From Paenibacillus phyllosphaerae (GTDB lineage: Bacteria > Bacillota > Bacilli > Paenibacillales > Paenibacillaceae), in assembly GCF_014192105.1 (NCBI RefSeq), contig NZ_JACHXK010000014.1, positions 122,343 to 186,342 of the forward strand: 64,000 nt of DNA, given 5' to 3'. The position numbers and the translations under genes were made by a program. This document shows, piece after piece, positions 43,194 through 51,153 of this stretch. Each line of letters opens with the position of its first letter. Position 1 is the first letter of the stretch. Under the pieces are notes generated by a model that was not told the DNA's origin, made no database searches, and was given only the letters and a program-made list of their open reading frames with translations.

Positions 43194-46100
43194 TTATCTC
43201 TTGAATTGGAACCAGCCGAAATCGAAGTTGCTGCCCGGCAGGAACACGAAGGTCGCATGCTGCCTGCCCTTAATCGGACTAAGCTCGAATTCGCGTTGTT
43301 CATAGCCTTCCGTACGGGCAAATTCAATCAGCTGATTGCTCTCGCCGCCATCGCCGGACAAGCGGACATGGATCGTATTCTTGTCGATCGGCGACCGGCC
43401 GTACACCACAAGTCTGGAGGCGCCTTCTTCACCGAAATCTAAGCCCCCGAACTCGAGCGATACATTGTTGCCGATGCCTTCCACGCTCTCTGCCTGGACG
43501 GCGAACGAATCGCCGTAGATCCGGTCGCAATCCGCCGCGTTGTTCCGTACGAAGGCGCGATTGAGCGGCTCGAACGAGAAGCCTTTGATATGGATTTTCT
43601 TCTGCAGGACGAAACAGATCGACGTGATGCCGCGAAGCCTTTTGGATAACCGATACGTATCCTCTTGATACACGTTCCATCTGGATTCCTTCTGGTAGAC
43701 GACGTCGGCGATCAGCTCGCTGCCCGCTTCGCCCGGCATCCCTTCCCAGATCTGCAGCTCGTAAGGCTCGCTCGACAGCGCGAAGATCGGCATCGTAATC
43801 CGGTCGGAACCGAGCGGACCAAAATCCAGATCGCGGAAACCGACTTGCGTCTCGCTGTCCCGGCTCGTCGCCACGCCGCGTTCGTTGCCGTTGCCGACTT
43901 CGCCCTTGCTGAAGTCATAGAGTCCTGCGGATACGAAGCTATACGGATCCTTATAGGCGGTCCCCAACCCCTCGACCCGAAATTCCAGCTGCGAGATGAG
44001 CTTCGTCTTGTCCGTACCGTTCTTGCTCATGCAGCGCACGCGGAAGTCGCCGTCGCCGAGAGCCGTAATTATCGCTTCCAGGCCAGATGCTTCGATCACG
44101 GCCAGATTGGATGGAATGCCCGCATCGTTCACGACCTTCCACTCGACTTCGCGATAGGAGGTATTGGCCGGGTGCAGTACCGCCTGCACGACCATCTCCC
44201 GCGCCGTCTCCGTGAAGAGCTGTCCGGATTCGCTTACGATCTCGATTTTGCGAAGGGGTATCTCGTCTTCGCTTCCCGTCACGCATGGCATCGCCTGATT
44301 GCTTGCCGTCGCCGTAATGCCGGACAAATCGCCATGGTATGGGGTTGATTCGACGACAATTGTTTCGGCAGACATCCCTTTGGAGCTGACTTCAATCCGA
44401 ATCTCGCCCGGCTTCGTCGTTGCGCCGATGATCGCCATCAGCTTGCCGCTGAACAATCTGCGACTGGTCCCTTTATAAGGGTCGTAATCGGTACTGTCGC
44501 CATTGTCCAAGCCGAGCAGCCGACCTGCGCCGGTCACGTCGACGCGGACGCGGTTATTCGCATTCTCAACCGGATTGCCGGCCGGATCGTTCATCGTAAT
44601 CGCGACATAGAGCACGTCGGTGCCATTGGACACGAGCGTCGTTTTGTCCGCCTCCAGGCTGATCGCGCTCGCATCGTCGAAGGAACGCTTCACCTCGGAT
44701 GCTATGACCTGCCCGGCTTCGTCGTAGGCGATCGCTTCGAGCTCGCCCGCTTCATACGGCAGCTTCCACGTCGGAACGAGCTCGCGCCCATGCTGATGAT
44801 CGATGTCCCGAACGCCCTGCGACACGCCGTTCAACCGAAGCTCGACGCGCGGCGCATTCGTCGCGACGCGGACATCGATCAGCTGTCCCGGGCTGAAATC
44901 CCAGTACGGGAAAAGATGTATCATCGGCTTAGCCTTGTAGTCCGTCCATGCCGCCTGATAGACGTAATACGCATCCTTCGGGAACGTCGCCGTGTCGATC
45001 TGGCCAAAATATGAATTTTTCGTATGATAAGGCGTAGGCTCGCCGATATAATCGAATCCGGTCCACAAGAATTGGCCGAGCGAGTAAGGCCTGTCGCGTT
45101 CCGCCAAGATGCACGCTTCCGCGGACTTCGCGCCCCAGCTCGTCGGACTGTTGCCGAGCGATGAGCATTGCTCGTCGTCATCGGTCAGGATCGAGCGCTC
45201 GAGCGGGAAGTGATAGACGCCGCGGCTCTGAACGACCGAGGACGTCTCGCTGCCGTAGATGATCCAATCGGGATGCGCCGCATGATGGGCGTCGTAATAT
45301 TTTTCCGCATAGTTGTAGCCGGCTACCTTCACGATATCCGCGCACTTCTGCGCGTTCTCCCACGGCATGTAGTTCGAGCCGATGGTAATGGCCGCGTTGC
45401 CTTTCGGATCATGCTTCAGCACTTCCGCCATCAGCATGCGCGTCACTTCCTGCCCGCGCTCGTCGGCATGGGTGTCATAGATTTCGTTGCCGATGCTCCA
45501 CATGATGAGGCTCGGATGATTGCGGTCCCGGCGCACCCAGCTCTCCACGTCGCGCGCTGCCCATTCGGGGAAGAATCTCGCGTAATCGTAAGGCGTCTTC
45601 GAACGCTCCCACATGTCGAACGCTTCGGAGACGATGAGCAGTCCCATCTCGTCGGCCAAGTCCATCAGCTCCGCAGCCGGCATATTGTGCGCGGTCCGGA
45701 TCGCGTTGGCCCCCATTTCTTTCAGGATAAGCAGCCGTCTTCGCACCGCTTCCTTATTGAAAGCAGCTCCAAGCGCGCCCAGATCATGATGCTCGCATAC
45801 GCCGTTCAATTTCATCCGTTGTCCGTTCAGCGAGAAACCTTCGTTCGGGTCCAGTCGGAATTCCCGGAAGCCGACAGGCTGCGTGATCGTCTCGATCAGC
45901 TCGCCGCCGCTTGCTTCATCAGGTGAACCTGCGCTCCGCAGCTCCGTAACCAATTGATAGAGATGGGGCGCTTCCGTGCTCCATAGGAGCGGATTCGCGA
46001 CATGCAGCGTTAATCGATTCGTCGCTATCATGCCGTCTGTAGCCGTGAAACTGCCGGTAACATTGGCTATCTCCTGACCTTGATGGACTAACGAATGCGA

Positions 46101-46631
46101 GAGCGTAGCGCCCCCGGCCAGGCTGAGCGCCGTGTCGAGCTCGATCAGCCAGTTGCCGTCATCCTCCCGTTCGGTCGAGATGTAGACGCCATCCGTCTCG
46201 ATATAATCGCGGCTTCTCGTCTTCAGCCACACGTTGCGGTAGATGCCTGCGCCGGAATACCAGCGGCTGTTGGGGCTTTCGTGAACGACCTTCACCACGA
46301 TCTCGTTCTCCCCGTCGATGAGCGCATCCGTCATATCGTGCTCGAACGCGGAGTAGCCGTATTTCCACTCGCCGACCAACCGATCGTTCACGTAGACAGA
46401 CGAATCCATGTAGACGCCGTCGAAAGCGAGCAGCAGACGATTGTCTCCTTTGGCACAAGTAAAGCGCTTACGATACCAGCCGATGCTGTCCTCATAGAGC
46501 TGCAGCGTGTCATAGATGAGCCAATCGTGCGGCAGATCGACCGGCGCAAATTGCAGGCCGGATGGGTCTTGGGCCGCAAGGCCGCTCTTGGCGAATGCCC
46601 ATCCGTCATTAAACAACGTCTTGCTATTCAT
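43194..46631 (-). CDS. Large GH2 glycoside hydrolase with C-terminal beta modules
   Basis: 1145 residues. Order: GH2 sugar-binding domain (about 5-165), immunoglobulin-like GH2 domain (about 170-275), TIM barrel (about 275-590) with acid/base Glu in [10 protein letters not shown] and nucleophile Glu in [10 protein letters not shown], a DUF4982-like domain (about 600-690), Ig-like modules and a C-terminal CBM6-like domain (about 1030-1145). No signal peptide is seen, so it is probably intracellular. Members of this GH2 branch are mostly beta-galactosidases; in this locus an activity on galactosyl side chains of xylan oligosaccharides is possible. The start follows AGGGATG, 7 bp after the permease stop, so it belongs to the importer operon. 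Confidence 0.88.
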   Translation of the reverse strand: MNSKTLFNDGWAFAKSGLAAQDPSGLQFAPVDLPHDWLIYDTLQLYEDSIGWYRKRFTCAKGDNRLLLAFDGVYMDSSVYVNDRLVGEWKYGYSAFEHDMTDALIDGENEIVVKVVHESPNSRWYSGAGIYRNVWLKTRSRDYIETDGVYISTEREDDGNWLIELDTALSLAGGATLSHSLVHQGQEIANVTGSFTATDGMIATNRLTLHVANPLLWSTEAPHLYQLVTELRSAGSPDEASGGELIETITQPVGFREFRLDPNEGFSLNGQRMKLNGVCEHHDLGALGAAFNKEAVRRRLLILKEMGANAIRTAHNMPAAELMDLADEMGLLIVSEAFDMWERSKTPYDYARFFPEWAARDVESWVRRDRNHPSLIMWSIGNEIYDTHADERGQEVTRMLMAEVLKHDPKGNAAITIGSNYMPWENAQKCADIVKVAGYNYAEKYYDAHHAAHPDWIIYGSETSSVVQSRGVYHFPLERSILTDDDEQCSSLGNSPTSWGAKSAEACILAERDRPYSLGQFLWTGFDYIGEPTPYHTKNSYFGQIDTATFPKDAYYVYQAAWTDYKAKPMIHLFPYWDFSPGQLIDVRVATNAPRVELRLNGVSQGVRDIDHQHGRELVPTWKLPYEAGELEAIAYDEAGQVIASEVKRSFDDASAISLEADKTTLVSNGTDVLYVAITMNDPAGNPVENANNRVRVDVTGAGRLLGLDNGDSTDYDPYKGTSRRLFSGKLMAIIGATTKPGEIRIEVSSKGMSAETIVVESTPYHGDLSGITATASNQAMPCVTGSEDEIPLRKIEIVSESGQLFTETAREMVVQAVLHPANTSYREVEWKVVNDAGIPSNLAVIEASGLEAIITALGDGDFRVRCMSKNGTDKTKLISQLEFRVEGLGTAYKDPYSFVSAGLYDFSKGEVGNGNERGVATSRDSETQVGFRDLDFGPLGSDRITMPIFALSSEPYELQIWEGMPGEAGSELIADVVYQKESRWNVYQEDTYRLSKRLRGITSICFVLQKKIHIKGFSFEPLNRAFVRNNAADCDRIYGDSFAVQAESVEGIGNNVSLEFGGLDFGEEGASRLVVYGRSPIDKNTIHVRLSGDGGESNQLIEFARTEGYEQREFELSPIKGRQHATFVFLPGSNFDFGWFQFKR

Positions 46632-46638
46632 CGAAAGA

Positions 46639-47517
46639 TCATCCCTTCAATGCGCCGACCAGCACGCCTTTCACGAAATATTTTTGCAGGAAAGGATAGA
46701 GCAGCAGGATCGGAGCCGTAGTTACGATAATGGCGGCGTACTTCAACGTCTCGGCGACGCTTTGACTATGCTGCAGCGTTGAGGTGCCGATCATGTTCGC
46801 ATTATCATTGTCCAACAAGATGTTGCGGACGACAAGCTGTACGGGAAATAATTCCTGGTCGCGCAGGTAGATCATCGCGCTGAACCAGCTGTTCCAGTGG
46901 CCGACGCCGTAATACAGGATCATGACCGCGATGACCGGCATCGACAGCGGGATGAAGACCCGGAACAGTATCGTGAAATGCCCGGCGCCGTCTAGGAACG
47001 CCGACTCCTCGAGCTCCTTAGGCAGCGCTTGGAAGTAGGTTCGCATGATAATCAGATTGAAAGTGCTGACGGCCGAGGGCAGAATGAGCGCCCATAGCGT
47101 ATTGAGCAGCCCGTAGGCTTTGACGATCAGGTAGAGAGGCACGAGCCCGCCCTGGAAGAACATCGTGAAGACGATGAAGAACATGATCGGTTTGCGCAGC
47201 AGAAGTCCGTCCCTCGACAGGAAATACGCGCCGAACGAGGTGAGCGACAAGTTGATGATGAGGCCGACGATCAGGACGAAAAACGTGTTTTTGAATGCCT
47301 GCAGGAACGTCTCGTTGCTGAATACCGCCTTATAGCCGTCGAGCGAGAAGCCCTGCGGCCACAACAGCACGCCGTCGAAGGCGATCAGACGGTTGCCGTC
47401 GCTCAGCGACGAGAACAAGATATAGAGCATCGGGTACAGCGTGGCGACCATCAAGATCAGCATGATCGTGACGTTGACGACGTCGAAAGCCCGTTCGCCG
47501 ATAGAGATTTTGTTCAT
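46639..47517 (-). CDS. ABC transporter permease (LplC/YtcP-like)
   Basis: 292 residues, six membrane helices. The EAA loop is PKELEESAFLDGAGHFTILFRVFIPLSMP. It matches the YtcP/LplC branch of polysaccharide or aldouronate importers. TAAGGAGG precedes the ATG. It pairs with the LplB-like permease 14 bp upstream. Together with the binding protein further upstream it would import oligosaccharides; the ATPase is not encoded here. Confidence 0.92.
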   Translation of the reverse strand: MNKISIGERAFDVVNVTIMLILMVATLYPMLYILFSSLSDGNRLIAFDGVLLWPQGFSLDGYKAVFSNETFLQAFKNTFFVLIVGLIINLSLTSFGAYFLSRDGLLLRKPIMFFIVFTMFFQGGLVPLYLIVKAYGLLNTLWALILPSAVSTFNLIIMRTYFQALPKELEESAFLDGAGHFTILFRVFIPLSMPVIAVMILYYGVGHWNSWFSAMIYLRDQELFPVQLVVRNILLDNDNANMIGTSTLQHSQSVAETLKYAAIIVTTAPILLLYPFLQKYFVKGVLVGALKG

Positions 47518-47531
47518 TGCGCTTTACCTCC

Positions 47532-48434
47532 TTACCATAAGCTGTTCTGGCTGACCCGTTTGCTGAAATAGTTGGCCAACAGCAGAATCGTGAAGTTGAT
47601 GACCGAGTTGAACAACCCGACCGCCGTACTATAGCCGTAGTCGAACTCCAGAATCCCTTTGCGGTACACGAATGTGGAGATGACGTCCGCCGTCTCGTAG
47701 ATGCCCGCGCTGTAGAGCAAGATGATCTTCTCGAAGCCGACGTTCATCAGATTGCCGAGCGACAGGATGAGCATGATCATCACGGTCGGCATAATGCCCG
47801 GCAGCGTAATGTGCCAGATCTGCCGGAACTTCGTCGCGCCGTCCATCTTCGCCGCCTCGTACTGCTGCTGGTCGATCCCGGAGATCGCCGCAAGATAGAT
47901 GATCGTGCCCCAGCCGACCTGCTGCCAGATTTCGCTAATGACATAGATCGCCCGGAACGATTCCGGCTGCTGCAGGAACGCGACGCGCTCCCCGCCGAAG
48001 AACGCGATGACGTCGTTGATCAGTCCGTCCGATAGCGTGAAATAGCGGATGATGCCCGCCACGACGACGAGCGTAATGAAGTGCGGCATATACGTGATCG
48101 TCTGCGTCACCCGGCGGAACCACGAGCTCTTCAACTCATTGAGCAAGAGCGCCAGCATGATCGGCGCCGGGAAGCCGAAGAGCAGGTTGAAGAAGCTGAG
48201 CAGGATCGTGTTCTTGATGACCCGGAAGAAATAGATGCTGTCGAAAAACTCCCGAAAATGCTTGAAGCCCACCCATTCGCTGCCGAGAATGCCTTTGGCC
48301 GGCACGAACTGCTTGAAGGCGATGATCGCGCCGTACATCGGCACGTAGTGGAACATGACATAATAGGCCAGCACGGGCAGCATCATGATGTAGAGCCATT
48401 TGTTGCGGATGAGATCTTTGGTGAGCCGTGTCAT
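47532..48434 (-). CDS. ABC transporter permease (LplB/YteP-like)
   Basis: 300 residues with six membrane helices; MLPVLAYYVMFHYVPMYGAIIAFKQF near the start is typical of the LplB branch. The EAA loop reads YEAAKMDGATKFRQIWHITLPGI. The ATG at 48434 follows GGAGGATTTTTCA; an open frame continues upstream to 48596 but only reads through short GC-rich repeats. In related operons the binding protein gene is immediately upstream. Here it is 923 bp away, separated by a terminator and a block of repeats. Confidence 0.92.
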   Translation of the reverse strand: MTRLTKDLIRNKWLYIMMLPVLAYYVMFHYVPMYGAIIAFKQFVPAKGILGSEWVGFKHFREFFDSIYFFRVIKNTILLSFFNLLFGFPAPIMLALLLNELKSSWFRRVTQTITYMPHFITLVVVAGIIRYFTLSDGLINDVIAFFGGERVAFLQQPESFRAIYVISEIWQQVGWGTIIYLAAISGIDQQQYEAAKMDGATKFRQIWHITLPGIMPTVMIMLILSLGNLMNVGFEKIILLYSAGIYETADVISTFVYRKGILEFDYGYSTAVGLFNSVINFTILLLANYFSKRVSQNSLW

Positions 48435-48463
48435 TGAAAAATCCTCCTTCCTCCTGGGGAGAA

Positions 48464-48623
48464 CCAGAGGGTGGGCCCTCTGGACTCCCTTACATTTTAG
48501 GGGCTGGCCGCCCCTTAAAACCCTGCTAGATTCTAGGGGCTGCTGCCCCTTAAACCCTGCAGATTCTAGGGGCTGCCGCCCCTTGTGACCCCGCATATTC
48601 CTTTATTAAGGGGCTGCGCCCCT
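48464..48623. repeat. Cluster of short GC-rich hairpin repeats
   Basis: CCAGAGGG..CCCTCTGG (48464-48483) is followed by four copies of a hairpin of the form AGGGGCTG-N-CGCCCCT at about 48499, 48535, 48568 and 48609. Copies are 33-41 bp apart and share the TTAAACCCTGC-type linker. This is part of the 923-bp gene-free gap 48435-49357. Confidence 0.65.
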
Positions 48624-48639
48624 AAGACCTTTGCTTTTA

Positions 48640-48920
48640 TCCTCGCCCCTTCCCCCTCCATTGGAGGGGAACCAGAGGGCAACCGCCCTCTGGACACCCG
48701 TAATCGGCGTCGCTCGTTACGCGGCCGTCCTCGATGTGTCCTTTCGTGGTTGGCCCGCTTTTGTTCCACGGGGGATTGGTTTGGCACCAATCCCCCGTGG
48801 AACAAAGCTCTCGGCTCGAGCTTCGTTCAGTATGGTTTGCCTTGGGTGGTGGCCCCCGTGTCTACTCGTTGGATCATCAATGTGCTGGTCATCGCTTGAC
48901 GTCCACCTTCGTGGACACGC
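48640..48920. repeat. Dispersed structured repeat, copy B
   Basis: Homologous to 36500-36780 with the same order of blocks. Its long hairpin (48760-48806) is a perfect 21-bp stem with a 5-nt loop, whereas copy A has a different sequence at the same place that still pairs. The CCCCTCC..GGAGGGG and CCAGAGGGC..GCCCTCTGG hairpins likewise keep pairing although bases differ from copy A. The copy runs into the tandem array that follows. Confidence 0.75.
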
Positions 48921-49300
48921 TTTACGTTCGACTGCTTGGTGGTGACCCCCGCGTTTACTCGTTGAATCATCAACGTGTTGGTCATCGCTTGACGTCCACT
49001 TTCGTGGACACGCTTTACGTTGGCTTGGAGGTAGCCCCCGCGTTTACTCGTTGGATCATCAATGTGCTGACTCCCGCTTGACGTCCACCTTCGTGGACAC
49101 GCTTTACGTTCGGCTGCTTGGTGGTGGCCCCCGCGTTTACTCGTTGAAGCATCAACGTGCTGGGCCTCGCTTGACGTCCACTTTCGTGGACACGCTTTAC
49201 GTTGGGTTGCTTAGTGGTGACCTCCGCGTTTACTCGTTGAATCATCAACGTGCTGGTCCTCGCTTGACGTCCATCTTCGTGGACACGCTTTACGTTCTTC
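48890..49300. repeat. Tandem array of five ~93-bp units
   Basis: The motif GACGTCCA..TTCGTGGACACGCTTTACGTT starts at 48898, 48991, 49080, 49173 and 49266 (periods 93, 89, 93, 93). Each unit holds a GTCCAC..GTGGAC hairpin, and most also hold CGTTGA-ATCA-TCAACG. Where the latter changes to CGTTGG..TCAATG, both changed positions become G-U pairs in plus-strand RNA. The unit is the same as the single tail of copy A at about 36735-36775. Confidence 0.82.
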
Positions 49301-49322
49301 TAAAAGGCTTGACGCCTTTTAG

Positions 49323-49353
49323 AAAAACCGCCGTTTGCTGGCAAACGGCGGTT
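49323..49353 (-). terminator. Intrinsic terminator directly after the binding-protein gene
   Basis: A perfect 13-bp stem (AACCGCCGTTTGC with its complement) with a 2-nt loop is followed on the minus strand by TTTTT, only 5 bp past the stop. A second hairpin (CTAAAAGGC..GCCTTTTAG) comes next. Permease expression would need read-through or a separate promoter. Confidence 0.85.
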
Positions 49354-49357
49354 ACGC

Positions 49358-50965
49358 TTAACGTTGGAGGTAACGCTCGTAGGCGGCTTGTTGGATTTCT
49401 AGCGCGCGTTCGATGCCGAGGCTCTTCATTTGCTCGACGTACTTGTCGTATGCCTCGATCGATTCGGTGCCCATGATGATCTTGAGCTCCGCTTCTTTCA
49501 CGAGCGCGTTAATGTCGTTCATGATGCTCGCCATTTCGTCGGCTTCCTCGGCCGTTGGCGTGACCGGCGGCAGCAGATGGCTCTCATGATTCGTTTCTTT
49601 CCAGATCCCGATGGCTTCTGCGGTCTGCGGATATTTCGACGGCAGATTGTTGTCTTGCTGAATCATCGGAAAGTTCGTGCCGTGCGAATATTGCTGCATC
49701 ACCTGGTCGCTGCCGAGGCCCTCCGGATTCTTGACGACGAGGTCCGTGTAGACCGGCTTGCCGTCTTGCAGCGCATACGTCACGCCTTCGATGCCGAACG
49801 TGTTCAGCAGGCTGCCTTCCTCGGAATACGCGTAATCCAGCCAGCGCATGGCCGCTTCGATATTCTTGCTATTCGCGGAGATAGCGGCCGAGCTTGTGCC
49901 CGCATAGGCGTTGTCGAGTTGGCCGAACTCCGGCTTCGTCCCCTTCGTAAGCGTCGGATATGGCGCCGCGACATAGTTCGCTTTCGGATCGGTCGTCTGC
50001 GCCGTCGCGTTGTACTTCTCGATATAGAACTGCCAACCGAAGGTCGCGCCGCTCACCGCGGAGGTCATCTTCTTGTCGACCGTCGCCGCGTCGATGGAGG
50101 CGAAGTCCTTGTCGATGAGTCCTTCCTTATACCACTCGCTCATCGTCTTGAGATATTCCTTATACGCCGGCTCCAGGTAACCGTAGGTCACCTTGCCGTC
50201 ATTCACGTAGAAATTGCCCATGACGCCGAACGCGCCGGCGAATCCGCCTGTGCGCTCGCCGAGGAACATCGTCCGGAACGTAACCGGCGATGCGGCGTTT
50301 TTCTTTTCCTTGAAGGCCTTCAGCACGGTGTGCCATTCGTCGATCGTCTCTGGAATCGGAAGACCCAGCTCGTCGAGCCAATCTTTGCGGATGATCGGTC
50401 CGCCGTAGACGCGGCCCGCTTCCGAGCGGATGAACGGGAAGGCGTAATAGGTGCCGTCGTCCGTTTTGATCATTTTGTCGATCTCGGGATTTTCCTCGAG
50501 CGCCTTCTTCAGATTGGGCGCATACTTATCGATATAATCGTTGAGCTTCAAAATATAGCCTTGCTCGACCGCTTTCTCCGGACCGCCCGGGTATTGCAGC
50601 CACGTATTCATGAAGATGTCCGGAATATCGCCGGAAGCGAGCAGCAGGCTGAACTTCTGATCGGTCATCGGCGCGCCGCCCAAGTTCTTGATCTGAATTC
50701 CGGTCCGCTTCTCGTACTCGTCGTCGATCGGCATCCGCTCCGGCACGCTGCCGGCCGCCTCGGTCATGAACGTCAGTTCTATATTGCCCGGCATCGGATA
50801 GGAGAAAGGCGTATTCGCGTTGGAGCTTGTCTCTCCCGCAGCCCCGCCTTCGCCCGAGCCGTTCGATGGGTTCGTCTCGTTATTGCCATTGCTGCATGCC
50901 GTCGCCAGCAGCGTCATGCTCAGCAGCAGCGCCACGCTAAGTTTGCTTCTCTTCGTTCGTTTCAT
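49358..50965 (-). CDS. ABC transporter substrate-binding lipoprotein (LplA-like)
   Basis: 535 residues. The lipobox MTLLATAC is followed by an acidic Asn/Ser/Gly linker and a large family-1 binding domain of the LplA type (TFMTEAAGSVPERMPIDDEYEKRTGIQIKNLGGAP, WLQYPGGPEKAVEQGYILKLND). Such long binding proteins serve oligosaccharide uptake, including aldouronates in Paenibacillus. AGGTG stands 6 nt before the ATG at 50965; a GTG at 50974 overlaps that site. It lies downstream of a membrane AraC sensor and upstream (across the repeat block) of the LplB/LplC permeases. Confidence 0.9.
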   Translation of the reverse strand: MKRTKRSKLSVALLLSMTLLATACSNGNNETNPSNGSGEGGAAGETSSNANTPFSYPMPGNIELTFMTEAAGSVPERMPIDDEYEKRTGIQIKNLGGAPMTDQKFSLLLASGDIPDIFMNTWLQYPGGPEKAVEQGYILKLNDYIDKYAPNLKKALEENPEIDKMIKTDDGTYYAFPFIRSEAGRVYGGPIIRKDWLDELGLPIPETIDEWHTVLKAFKEKKNAASPVTFRTMFLGERTGGFAGAFGVMGNFYVNDGKVTYGYLEPAYKEYLKTMSEWYKEGLIDKDFASIDAATVDKKMTSAVSGATFGWQFYIEKYNATAQTTDPKANYVAAPYPTLTKGTKPEFGQLDNAYAGTSSAAISANSKNIEAAMRWLDYAYSEEGSLLNTFGIEGVTYALQDGKPVYTDLVVKNPEGLGSDQVMQQYSHGTNFPMIQQDNNLPSKYPQTAEAIGIWKETNHESHLLPPVTPTAEEADEMASIMNDINALVKEAELKIIMGTESIEAYDKYVEQMKSLGIERALEIQQAAYERYLQR

Positions 50966-51094
50966 CGTTTTCACCTGACCCCCGTTTGCTGAAGTTGTCC
51001 TGAGCGGCTATCGCTTGCCGCTGCTCCCCTAATGTAAGCCAGCCGCGGAATGAGCGGCAATGTTCAATATCGCAACACGATCGACCGAATGTAA

Positions 51095-51130
51095 AAAAGA
51101 CGATCGCTCGTTTGAAATCGATCGTCTTTT
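51095..51130 (-). terminator. Terminator after the AraC sensor gene
   Basis: AAAAGACGATCG pairs with CGATCGTCTTTT, followed on the minus strand by further T residues, 24 bp past the stop. Confidence 0.85.
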
Positions 51131-51153
51131 CCTCTGTGGACCGATAGCCATTC

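Noticed and set aside
48435..48596. N-terminal extension of the LplB-like permease into the GC-rich repeats
   Set aside because: The extension translates hairpin repeats (recurrent GQQPLES-like phrases), while a proper Shine-Dalgarno and ATG occur at 48434.
48890..49300. Tandem array considered as a CRISPR
   Set aside because: Units of about 93 bp are contiguous and similar along their whole length, with no short repeat/unique spacer alternation and no cas genes nearby.
49015..49476. Open frames on both strands through the tandem array
   Set aside because: The unit length of 93 bp is a multiple of three, so any stop-free frame is repeated; the sequence is conserved in hairpins rather than in protein-like fashion and one unit is 89 bp, breaking frame.
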